Shown one piece after another: positions 25,101 to 34,198 of a stretch of 64,000 bases of DNA (the first letter of the stretch is position 1; every line of letters begins with the position of its first letter). Both the position numbers and the translations under genes were made by a program. A model generated the notes under the pieces. That model saw only the letters and a program-made list of their open reading frames with translations. It was not told where the DNA came from and searched no databases. Location of the stretch: the NCBI GenBank assembly GCA_036937835.1, contig CM072864.1, forward strand, positions 7,514,001 to 7,578,000, given 5' to 3'. This DNA comes from Pampus argenteus. Taxonomy: Eukaryota > Chordata > Actinopteri > Scombriformes > Stromateidae.

Positions 25101-28100
25101 TGACTTTATTAACCGCACTAGAACACCGGCCTCCCCTTCTTATGGTTTTGCTGTAAATCAAGAAGACCTTGTGTTTACAAAAATATGAAATCTCCAAATG
25201 TCCTATTTGGATATTTGCCCGTTTCAATTGTGAAGCAGGTATTTAGTTTACAGCACCATACTGCCCTCGACCTTTACAGGCACATTTTAGGCAGACTGTA
25301 GGAAACTTTGTGGGGTTTCCGTTCTGCCAAGATGATATTTACATATTTAGTCTCTGTGGTTCAGGTTCAGGGTTTGTCATTTTAGAATTAAACAGGCTAA
25401 AGTGCTTATACATCAGCTTTTGGACAAAATGAGGAACCTGACATTTTACCTCAGAATCTGTTCACTGAAGCCACTCAGCTGCACTAAGTTCCTGTCAGGG
25501 CTTTTTTCTATGTATCTGCAACAAGATGACAGAAACAAAATGCATTCAGGATTAGTTAAAGTAAACCAAATGTCATTAAAAAAATTTGTTTGTGTCTATA
25601 AAAATGTCTACTCTACTGTACATTTTCCGCAACTTAACAACTAATATAAAAAAAAAAAGTATCTACTGTCTGTGAGCTCAAGGGAAAAACAGCAGATACA
25701 GCTGCAAAATAAACAAGGTAAATAATGCAAGGAAAATAATTACCTCTCTGACAAGAAGAGGTTAATCAAGAGGGCCTTATTATTTATTTCCTTTCTGTAG
25801 AAGTTGGTGGTCCACTCGACATAAAGAGGAATCCAGCTCTGAGTCACAATAATGATGTTGTCCACCTGATACACCAAAATATATGAGGTCAGCAATAATA
25901 ATTGATGTGAAGCACCTGAAATGAGGCCACAGAGCCAAAGGTCTAGGATCTAAGTTGTGAAATCACAGCAGCTATTACTTCTCATAGGTGTCACATGTTG
26001 GCAGGTGTGAATTGATTGGAGAAGCTTTCCTTGTTGTGACCATGGATGGATTAATGAACAGGTCGTTTGTTTCAAGTGACTATTTCTGCTCCTGCTATCT
26101 TAGGGGTAGGATACATCACATACAGTCATGGATCATTTGTGGCAGGAAGCTTTGGGAACGTTTTTTGCTTCTTTTCAACTCATGTAAGAACAAAATGCTA
26201 AAGTTTAGGATTTGTTTGCAACCAATGAGAGGACTGTTAGCAGTCAGGTTAACCTGTTAAATACCACAGAAGAAGACCATGAGCGATGTATGAGGATGTA
26301 TCAGTCTATGGGTGTGACATGCATCATTATACCACCTAAAAGTCTTGGTTAACTATTTAACTACGCAATGCTTTTTATGGTCCCTTTTAGTTGCTTTATT
26401 ATTAGTGGAACAATAGAGGCTGTGTAATAAGCCTGTGAATATTCTCATTCATCCAGGTCATAGTTATCTCAAGGACATTAAATCGAACGCAACTGGACTT
26501 GGTTATTTGTCTTTGAAGACGTTTCACCTCTCATCCAAGAGGCTTCATCAGTTCATGCTCGCTTGACTAGGCTGGGCCTCTTGGATGAGAGGTGAAACGT
26601 CTTCAAATAACCGAGTCCAGTTGCGTTCGATTTAATAGAGGCTGTGGTGTTTTTCTCATGCAGAACAGGGACAAACATATACAAACTAGCTAAAGATGTA
26701 CAAAACAAACCTTGCTTTTCTTGTTTAATACTCTGTTGAGGAAAATCGTTTCTTCCTTTTTTGCAGACTTCTTGTTGAATGCCTGCAAAGGATTTTTTTT
26801 TACTAATATTTACTAATGATTAAAACAGCATATTTATTCAAATCATACATGTCTTTATGTTGAAAGATTTTTTTAAATGACATGAGCTTTTAATCACTGA
26901 CCTTTATTTGTTTGACCACACTTCTGACGTTGTCCAACAGGACGTCAGACTTCAGCTTGACTTCTTCACCATAACGGTCATCAATGAAGTAGAGCTGACT
27001 ATCTTCAGCACTGCTGCCAATCATCAGAGAAAGCAAAACTGCCACATCCAACACCTGAGAGAATATAGAAATGTGCAGAAATCAGTACAAACACTTCAGG
27101 TGTTATGTTATATTTTTGAAACAGGCCTTACAGAAGGAGTGAACTTGTCATCCCGGTCCTCTTTCTTCTTCTGTTTCTTCCCCTCCTCTTTTTCTCTATC
27201 CTCTTCTTCATCTTCATCTTGTTTCTCCTCTTCTTCTTCTTCTTGTTTCTCCTCTTCTCCCATTTCTTCTTCTTCTTCTTGTTTCTCCTCTTCCCCCATT
27301 TCTTCTTGTTGTTGTTTCTCCTCTTCTTCTCCCATTTCTTCTTCTTCTTCCTTATATTTCTCCTCTTCTTCTTCTTCTTCTTGTTTTTCCTCCTCTTCTT
27401 CTTGTTTCTCCTCTTCTTCCCCTATTTCTTCTTGTTGTTGCTTCTCCTCTTCTTCCCCCATTTCTTCTTCTTCTTCTTCTTGTTTCTCCTCCTCTTCCCC
27501 TATTTCTTCTTCTTGTGTCTCCTCTTCTTCCCCTATTTTTTCTTCTTGTTTCTCCTCCTCTTTTTCTTCTTCTTCTTCTTCTTGTTTCTCCTCTTCTTCT
27601 TCTTCTTCCTCCTCCTCCTCCTCCTCTTCACTGTCCTCAGTGTCTGGCGGGAGACAGAAGTCCTGTTTCTTGCTCCAGTCCTTATTGGACTGCGTGGTAG
27701 GGTAGAGCAGGATGACGGTGCGTCCAGGCAGTGGGGGCAGGTTGTAACGACAGGAGATCTGAACGGCTGTCTCCAGACTTTTGCGATAACGGTCCAACAG
27801 ATCGACAGTAAACTGCCTCCGACTGGATGCACAGACACAGAAACACACATACATGGTTATTTTCTTTTTTATACATGCATATGACACATATTTGCTCAAT
27901 TTTAATTAATAATTATAATCTTTAGGTGGCACTCTCGTCTTTGCCTGTGTTACCATGACTATCATTACTCAAGTGAACTAACCAATTGCTGTTGTTGCTG
28001 CTGCTCCTCAAAACATAAAACATAAACTGTGCATGGCAAAGATGGTTTGAGGTTCTAAAACTCATTTCATCAGGTAAAGCTTTAAGTAAAAATGTTAACC

Positions 28101-31100
28101 ATGAAAAGAGAAAATGTGAAAACATTCACATACTTGGCATTGAGTAACTGAGCCTTCTTCATACGGTATAATCGACAGACAAACGGCACTCCAAGTGTCG
28201 CCCTTATCCTCCTCGTCTTGGCCGTCTCCCAGTCCAGACGTTTGAAGCGCTTGCTCTTGGGAATGTTCTTCAGGATGTCCTTTAGGATCTCCTTAACAGT
28301 GGGGACAGCTTGCTGTGATGCTGATGCTAGAGCACAGACAGGAAATGAGGAGGTACTGTGGAATAACCTCTGCAGGCTTTGACTGCAGAGGCAATACTTA
28401 ATAATATACATTTATTGTTGGTTCTGGTCTTTTCATGGGATTTGATTACAATAAGAAAAATATAAATAACATTTTTGTTCTTCATATAAAAACAATCATA
28501 ACAGGATTGTCTAACTTTTACCCAACAATGCTGGAACACAACGCAACAAACTTTCTTTAATGTGACTTTGAGTCATGGGTTTAGGTGCCTCTTGATGGAT
28601 TTGCATCTCACCTAAAGTCTGAAGCTCCAGAATGACTTTGTAGGCAGCGAGGAATCTGAAAGGAAACTGTCGGCTCTGAATAACTGCTTTCTGTAAACAT
28701 ATAAAAAATTTAAATAAAATAAACATTTACAGAGAACTTAATGAACTGTGCTGTTAAGAATTGAATTACAAAACAGAGATTAAACCGACATTAAAAAGAA
28801 AACTTTTACTTTTTTTGTTTTACGGGACAAAATGCAACATATCATTTTGAGCTATAATTTCTGACTTTTTGTATTTTAAAACAAGTATTTGGGAAGAAGA
28901 AGAAGAAGAAGAAGAAGAAGAAGAAGAAGAAGAAGAAGAAGAAGAAGAGCTTCTCTAGGGTGGGTCTCACCTTATTGGTCAGTGTGTTGAGGATCTTCTG
29001 GTGATGAGCCTCACTGATGCCCTGAGTGATCATGTTCCTCAGGTTCCTCAGCATGGCCATGAATGGAAGAGACTTATTGGCTGCACAGTAGAGACATTAT
29101 CTATCAGTGTGTGTGAGCGTGGACACATTTGTGTTTTTCACTGGATACATTCATGGAGCATCTTGACACTTTAAGAGCAGTTCTTTTTAAAAAAAATAAA
29201 TAATAATAATGTACATATACTGTACTCAGCAGACCTATAAGCTTCTCCCAGGTGGCAGCATTGTTGCCCTCCTGACTGAGCAGCCGTTCCCACGTTTCTG
29301 GCTGTTTTAGCTTCATCCGCTGCCCCGCTTTATTCCTGTCCCACACGCCTTTCATACCACTGCGGGTGAAGGCCTTCAGGTCAGCAGGATACCTGAGACA
29401 AACACACCACACAGCAACAAAGAATATATGAATAAAATACAATACATGCAAATGTTTCCTCTGAAGAAACACTATTGCGCACATTTTCACTTGCCTGAAA
29501 TTTGCATTTGTGTATGTTAGTTAATGCATGTAAAAATTATGTAAACACTGCAAGATATTTCAACAGTAGATACAAAAAGTAAGGTATGTCTACACTTCTT
29601 AGAAATAGGACACATAATATAAAATTCAATTTCCCAGAAAAAAAATGTGGAGTTCAGGAGTAAATTGTGGTTATATATGTGCCTGTTCTGTGTGAAAAAT
29701 ACCTGAGTAAATCATCAGTGTGTGTGTTGACGTGTCTTACTTTTTCCCCAGGATGGCCATAACATGTTCAGCTGGTTCTTTAATATGAAGCCTTTTGATC
29801 ATCTTCTTCATACTGAACTCTTCCTGCTTTTTATCCACCACCACTTTGTTGCCATCTGGCTGCAGCTGCATACAGACGTCACACGGTTACAAATCAGGTG
29901 TATCCTGGTGTGCTGCCACACAAAGAAAGCTACAAATACTGAAACCTAAAGGTACTTCAAACATCAAGAAGAGTGGTCTTGGTTTTTTGTTTTTTTTTAA
30001 TTTACGATATTTTATGTTTTCTTTTTATGTGTATATTTCCATATTTTATCTTGTGCAGACAGTGCTTCTTATTTTATCTTTTAATTTTATTTGGTCTTTA
30101 TGCTATATAGTTACTTTGGTAACCCTGTGTTTATAAAGCGTGCTATACAAATAAAGTGGATTGGATTGGTTTTCAGAAAATATATTCACTCTTATTACAA
30201 ATACCATTTTAAAATCTAACATACATATACACGCATACATCCATACCTGAGAAAACACAACACAAAAACATTGAATATAACCCTTTTCATGACACAACAG
30301 AAAAGTATATTTACTTACAAACTTCTTCAGAATAGATTCATTTGATCTAATAAGGGTCGCCCATTTTTTCAGCTGCTCATCAGTTGGCTTCTGGAAATCA
30401 CAGATAACATGTTTAGACAAGTGTTCATTAAGAGAAATTAGCCTTTTTTTTTAAATTATATATTACACTAAAACGGAAACCACGCATAAATAATTCTGAT
30501 CCTATTTCACCTGAGACAACTTAATAGTACGCGAGTTAAAATGTTTTTATCAGAGGGATCAAGAAACAAACTTTACAGTCTTAATAGACAAGACGTGCAA
30601 TATTGTTGCATTTATATATCTTAAGAAAGAATGAAAACACATTTTTCTTTACCTTCTTGTTGCATCTGTTGCGATTGTGTTTACAGCAGTGTTTGCGTGT
30701 ATTGTATTTGGCCAGCTGATACTCGCTGAACTGCTTGAACTTGTCGGCCATTGCCTTTTTCAGGCACATCGGCAGCGAGCGGCTAAAGCACTGGAAAGAG
30801 ACAAACGTGTAGTTAAAACTGGATAGAGCTATCACAGAGGAGGCATGACACATGGAGAGGCTCGTTAAGACTCACTGTGGTGTAGATTCGCACTACTTCC
30901 AGCCAATCTGAGGGCAGCTGTACAGCAGCACAGAAGTATCTGCGGACATGAGACTTAGTGGAGGGCAGATTGGCAGCCAGAGCCAATAAGAAGTTTGCTG
31001 TGATGCGGATGTTCAACTCCTGTCGGGTGTAAACCGCCACCTGGGTGGTTAAAAAAAACAAAAACAAAACTCTTGAAAAAAATTATATGTAGTGGGGCAC

Positions 31101-32404
31101 TTCATATAATAGTTATGATACATATAACAACTATACAACATATGAGGTTTATTTCTGGCTACCACCACTAAACCGTGCATCAATTGATGCAATAGATTTT
31201 AAAGTCTTATATTATGTACTTAAAATGTATATTAAAACATATTTAAACATTTCTACTGCATCAAGTCTTGTAATTTTCTATGATTACAGTATTTATTTAT
31301 TTTGACAATGTGTGATTATGTTATATAAAAGTCCAGGTACTATCATTCAGGGTGTAGATGTGCTCTGTCTGCAAATGAAAACACCCTCAGGTACACCAAT
31401 ACACACATGAATCCACACAGAGACGTGCATCCACACCTTGAGAAGAAACTGCGGGTCGTGGACAGATATGTCCATCGCTTGGTTTTTGATTGTGGTCCAC
31501 ACACTTTCCTCGGAGTCCCAGTCTTTCTGTCCTGGAACAGTACACTTTTTGACCAAGGAGCAACACACTTCGTTCAGCAGGAGATACTGATGAACAACAC
31601 AGGAAGACAATTATGAATTCATTATTTACAGCTTATATGAGTGCCAAAAACAAAGCCTACTCAAATGATATTCAATATCCTGTATAATATTTTCTATTAC
31701 CTTTTTATCTTTAATCTCCGTTTCAATCTCTTCCTTTCCTCTAACAACTTCAGCAAATTCCTCTTGTCTGCTGACCACAGTTTGGTTGTGTTCCTGGTTG
31801 TCAGCATCCTCCATCTCCAACACCATCTCCTCTTCTGACAATATATCATCTTCTTCGGAGCACTGCTGATTCAGAAAACAGCAAGGTGAAAACATTAACA
31901 ATAATAATCCAGAATATTTAAATTAAAAATATCACCATTCCAGTTCATTTCATTATCAGTTTGAGCAAAAAAATTAAAACAAATGAAAAGTGTTTCATGT
32001 ACCACACTTGTTTCTCCAAAACAGGATTGCATTGGTTCAGATATTTCCTCTCCGCCTTCGTTTCCTCCATCATCCTTCTTCTGTTCTCCATCCGGACCAG
32101 GATGAAGGAATGAAGGAGGACAAGCAAAGCGACTGAGCACAGTACTGCTGGCCAGGGATGTGGGGAGCAGAGAGGTATTGGGGACTGATGACAAGGAGGT
32201 GAAGGAAGAGGCGAGACGGGATGAGTCGCTGTTTAAGAGCTTGTTCTCGGTGCTGAGGAGGGAAGACGTGGAGAGAAGGGTGGAAGTCGTGGAGAGAAGG
32301 GTGGAGGAGGTTGAAGACAGGCTGGAGGGCTGGAGAGAGGTCTGCAATAACTTATTCTCCAGATGTGGAGAAACATGGTTGGAAGTCACATTTGCCTGCT
32401 GCAT
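9952..32404 (-). CDS. tep1: Telomerase/vault-associated protein 1 (TEP1), complete
   Basis: TEP1 binds vault RNA and telomerase RNA and is a component of vault particles. I read 55 coding exons on the minus strand totalling 8175 nt (2724 residues plus stop), close to the roughly 2600 residues of the mammalian protein once the local glutamate insertion is allowed for. The start is the ATG at 32404 (MQQANVTSN), just inside an exon preceded by an acceptor (tctccacag), so a 5' UTR exon lies upstream. Order: divergent N-terminus with LENKLL repeats; TROVE, about 190-620; vWA-like fold, about 640-1030, split by an acidic insert; DUF4062-like, about 1030-1130; NACHT with GAPGEGKT near 1300 and LVLLVDGMDLL near 1393; helical region; WD40 repeats, about 1800-2724; C-terminus LYFLSWKE. 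All phases agree and no frameshift was seen. Exon coordinates are given in the block entries. Confidence 0.95.
12567..12617. repeat. (GA)n microsatellite in a TEP1 intron
   Basis: About 50 bp of GA dinucleotides with one interruption (gatagaga), in the intron between 12519 and 12909. Confidence 0.95.
14400..14609 (+). mobile_element. Retroelement tail plus long (CTAT)n microsatellite
   Basis: A plus-strand tail, aatttcccagtttttgggat then taataaagta, leads directly into about 80 bp of CTAT repeats at 14529-14609. It is the same tail type as at 9560-9725. It sits in the roughly 850-bp TEP1 intron between exons 42 and 43. The rest of that intron (13864-14760) holds nothing else I recognise. Confidence 0.65.
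16096..16173. repeat. (CA)n-(CATA)n compound microsatellite
   Basis: About 29 bp of CA repeats pass directly into about 49 bp of CATA repeats, in the intron between TEP1 exons 38 and 39. Confidence 0.95.
16537..16561. repeat. (AAC)n microsatellite beside TEP1 exon 38
   Basis: Eight AAC units, 8 bp upstream (in transcript sense) of the acceptor of exon 38. On the transcript it reads as GTT repeats inside the polypyrimidine tract, so length changes could affect splicing. Confidence 0.85.
17160..17400. repeat. AT-rich dispersed teleost repeat in a TEP1 intron
   Basis: Contains ttaaatgtcttgttttatca and cgactaataattattttcat, phrases shared with repeats at 38149-38210 and 39901-39950. No coding potential. 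Family name unknown to me. Confidence 0.45.
18110..18600 (+). mobile_element. 3' fragment of an L2/Rex1-like LINE inside TEP1
   Basis: The intron between TEP1 exons 33 and 34 holds a degenerate plus-strand reading with IWLDEKLASNVQIDHLLK-like residues, typical of the C-terminal end of a LINE reverse transcriptase. The tail gggatcttcctggctaaata follows. Several stops interrupt it. It is antisense to TEP1. Confidence 0.6.
19731..24802 (-). other. tep1: TEP1 exons 18-30: DUF4062-like, NACHT NTPase and helical region
   Basis: Exons 24511-24802, 24211-24332, 23839-23952, 23400-23517, 23061-23249, 22761-22945, 22518-22659, 22063-22242, 21764-21856, 20815-20950, 20463-20622, 19912-20045 and 19731-19819. 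Exon 18 encodes RVFISSTFRDMHAERD and LRWGVTEEE, the DUF4062 block shared with NACHT/WD40 proteins such as NPHP3. RYPCEWGGV precedes the NTPase. Walker A is GAPGEGKT (exon 22) and Walker B is LVLLVDGMD (exon 24), so nucleotide binding is likely. SDWIPQQLPQ, EGLDAFGKKLSDS and SPLYLHLACEDLR follow, as in TEP1. Confidence 0.93.
21045..21165 (+). mobile_element. Short retroelement 3' tail in a TEP1 intron
   Basis: Ends aagtgttatacaaataaagt then ttaattgaac, a common teleost LINE tail. The following 21170-21760 is AT-rich intron containing phrases typical of dispersed fish repeats (tactcgagtgagtagctatt) and no exon. Confidence 0.5.
26477..26636. repeat. Near-perfect inverted repeat (67 and 61 nt arms, 32-nt loop)
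   Basis: The left arm 26477-26543 and the right arm 26576-26636 are reverse complements apart from a 6-nt insertion (tgtctt region) in the left arm and a few mismatches. The spacer is 26544-26575. It lies in the TEP1 intron between exons 14 and 15 (25866-26710), whose remainder shows no other recognisable element. It is probably a foldback-type dispersed repeat. Confidence 0.85.
27165..27629 (-). repeat. tep1: Coding GAA/GAG-rich low-complexity tract in TEP1 exon 12
   Basis: About 465 bp of almost pure purine on the coding strand, encoding about 155 residues of mainly Glu interspersed with KQ, KQQQ and MG or IG. A block starting MGEEEEKQQQEE recurs after about 42 residues, so there is higher-order tandem repetition (about 126 bp). 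Confidence 0.93.
28893..28949. repeat. (GAA)n microsatellite in a TEP1 intron
   Basis: About 19 GAA units on the plus strand, so TTC units in the TEP1 transcript, 22 bp from the donor of exon 9. Confidence 0.95.
29990..30175 (+). mobile_element. LINE 3' tail in a TEP1 intron
   Basis: Ends agcgtgctatacaaataaag then tggattggattgg, the standard teleost L2-like tail with a short tandem end. 5'-truncated and antisense to TEP1. Confidence 0.6.
31701..32404 (-). other. tep1: TEP1 exons 1-2: divergent N-terminus
   Basis: Exons 32003-32404 and 31701-31865, residues 1-189. The first exon is Ser/Thr/Leu-rich and contains two related motifs, HLENKLLQTS and STENKLLNSD. These recall the repeated SLENxCLA units at the N-terminus of mammalian TEP1. 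The second exon is strongly acidic (SEEDDILSEEE) and precedes the TROVE domain. Both were assigned by splice sites and by joining in frame to exon 3. Confidence 0.75.
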
Positions 32405-32902
32405 CTCTTTATCTCTGTGGAGAAACACATCAATCAGAAGGTCAAATGCCATCACAAATATGAGCTCAATCTCTTCACAACACAAACATTGTGCTACAAT
32501 AGTTAAGGGTGTGTTGTTCAATTAAAAAAATCCATAAAAAGGAGAAAACACAGAGCCCGCACAGACTAGAGATTTACATTTTTCATTACATACCAGGATA
32601 AGTTTGTTGCCAAACATGAAGAGACAATAACAAATCGAGCTCTGGACCGAATTAAAACCGCTTCCACTGTCAGAAAATGTTTAAACACTAGAAAGTTTTA
32701 ATTAGGTGCAGAACTGAGCCATTGGTGGAGCTGTTTCCTTCTTTGTAATGAATGAAGTAATAAAGAGCAGCCTGGTGACACCGAAAACCATTAAAAAAAC
32801 TCCACGGACACGTACGTTTAGATGTATGTTGTCATTTGATGTATATTTGACGCACTGCTGTGTCATTCGTTGACTTCCGACTTCTACCTGGGTGGCTAGA
32901 TA

Positions 32903-32912
32903 GTGACGTCAC
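32903..32912. promoter_or_regulatory. Palindromic CRE in the likely TEP1 promoter
   Basis: The sequence gtgacgtcac is a perfect CREB/ATF site, about 500 bp upstream of the TEP1 start codon within a CpG-containing stretch. Confidence 0.6.
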
Positions 32913-33442
32913 ACGTCAACCTTTAGACGAGGCTGGGTTAAAGCGCGAGACCAAGCCGTTCATTTACAGCAATTACACAATTAGCCTCTTCGTCCTTTAT
33001 TTTGTTATACTTATTAGTATTCTATAACTGTTATAACTGGAAGAAACATAATGATAACTGTTTACTGGGTTAAGAGCTCTGTGTGATCAGAATGACTTTA
33101 AAGACATTTCCCACACATTTAAATCCATAATTTAAGGCTTTAACGTAAGATATACAGTCAAATAAAATATTTTAGTTCATAGTTTTTTCCGACTTTACCG
33201 GCGTGCTGACGCTCATTGCGCATGTCCGTAAAGGCCCATATGTTCCGTAGCCTTGGTTGCTAAAGGTTGCTGCAAACGTTTCCATGTGTCGTTTGCGTTG
33301 ACCACTCTGATTTAAAAAATATATACGAATATGTACGGATGTGTTTGAGAAGTTGATATTTTTAGTGAAGAACAAAAAAACGTAGTGAAATCTTACTACG
33401 ACTGTTTGTTTCTTGTCTTGTTTACATCGAGGAAGCGCAAGT

Positions 33443-33452
33443 CTCGCGAGGG
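33443..33452. promoter_or_regulatory. TCTCGCGAG promoter element with nearby CCAAT
   Basis: The sequence gtctcgcgagg, followed by ctaaccaatcagaa, combines a TCTCGCGAGA-type element (found at many housekeeping starts) with a CCAAT box. It is the right-most promoter-like cluster upstream of TEP1. Confidence 0.5.
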
Positions 33453-34088
33453 GCAGCTAACCAATCAGAATAGAGTGACCTCATCAGGAGGGGGAGGGTC
33501 TTAAAGAAACAGGAGTTATAATAGGCTGTTTTATACAGAGCCTGAACTGTGCGGCTGCATAAGGAGCCAGTATGTTTGAACTGTAAATCATAAAAAAAAA
33601 TTCCAGTAGAACCCCAGAAAAAAATACAGACCTGTAAATGTGCACAATATGGTCCCTGTAATCATTTTAAATGCTTGTCTAATCAAAAGAAAACAAATGG
33701 CCATTATGGCTAACTGCGCATCTAGACAATTTGCACGTTGGTTTGTGTACATGTGTGAGACTGTGGATCGCTGACCATTTGACAGTTAATGCAAAAGAGG
33801 AAGAGGAAATTAGATAAAATGGTCCATATGTTTCTAAACTACAAGGATAAAATGACATATGCTGATATCCCAAATTTCTGCAACACATCCGACCGGTGGA
33901 AAATATGGTTTTGTTTTGGAAAAAATAAAACTTGCCTTGGAATAGATAATCAAATTCATCTGAGGTTTATTATAATCTGGATTAGTTTACAAAACAATCA
34001 AAGTGGAGTGAACATAGTACTGCAATGTTTTCAATCAGTTTCATTTTCCACACTCAAATAAAATTGATTTAGTGGTGTTTGTGAACAG

Positions 34089-34094
34089 TTTATT
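34089..34094 (-). terminator. hsd17b10: Poly(A) signal of hsd17b10
   Basis: AATAAA on the minus strand about 105 nt past the stop codon. No competing signal lies closer. Confidence 0.65.
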
Positions 34095-34198
34095 TACTGT
34101 ATGTCAGTATCTACAACATAAACACATCACGCAGCCCCATAGACACGCACATTCAGTCACACACACAAACACACGAATACACAAACACACACTGTGTC

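Larger units (their letters stand above)
24887..27822 (-). other. tep1: TEP1 exons 12-17: vWA-like fold with a Glu-rich insert
   Basis: Exons 27132-27822, 26902-27054, 26711-26782, 25744-25865, 25450-25515 and 24887-25030 (residues about 616-1032). The fold starts with LLDRYRKSLETAV and LPPLPGRTVILLYP and continues after the insert with VLDVAVLLSLMIG, VDNIIIVTQSWIP and FIGERGSSRLLDHV. Between the first strand and the rest, exon 12 carries about 155 residues made almost only of Glu with Lys, Gln, Gly and Met (27165-27629). No DxSxS metal site is visible at the first strand, so metal binding is doubtful. The reading frame through the low-complexity stretch is open, with GT-AG borders on both sides. 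Confidence 0.93.
28134..31586 (-). other. tep1: TEP1 exons 3-11: TROVE domain
   Basis: Exons 31437-31586, 30876-31040, 30653-30790, 30319-30390, 29741-29865, 29235-29392, 28971-29080, 28522-28690 and 28134-28326 (residues about 190-616). Recognisable TROVE/TEP1 blocks include ITANFLLALAANLP, RRYFCAAVQLPSDW, FSEYQLAKYN, RPETWER-like QPETWERLLSQEG, LPFMAMLRNLRNM and QSRQFPFRFLAAY. This alpha-helical ring binds RNA in the Ro60/TEP1 family. A (GAA)n run at 28893-28949 lies in the intron just downstream of exon 9. Confidence 0.93.
32414..34198. other. TEP1 5' region and spacer to hsd17b10
   Basis: Upstream of TEP1 exon 1 no further coding exon is supported. CpG dinucleotides and promoter-type motifs cluster at 32820-32960 and 33180-33480, so the TEP1 transcription start probably lies there. 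The stretch 33500-34080 holds nothing recognisable. A minus-strand AATAAA at 34089-34094, about 105 nt past the hsd17b10 stop, is its likely poly(A) signal. Confidence 0.5.

Noticed and set aside
26908..27705. Long plus-strand Ser- and Phe-rich reading frames
   Set aside because: They are the antisense of the glutamate-rich coding tract of TEP1 exon 12. Purine-rich repeats leave the complementary frames open. No start or splice context supports them.
33172..33375. Possible coding first exon (METFAATFSNQG) upstream of TEP1
   Set aside because: A donor-like cggtaaag follows, but no phase-compatible join to TEP1 exon 1 is needed and no family similarity is seen. It may be 5' UTR.
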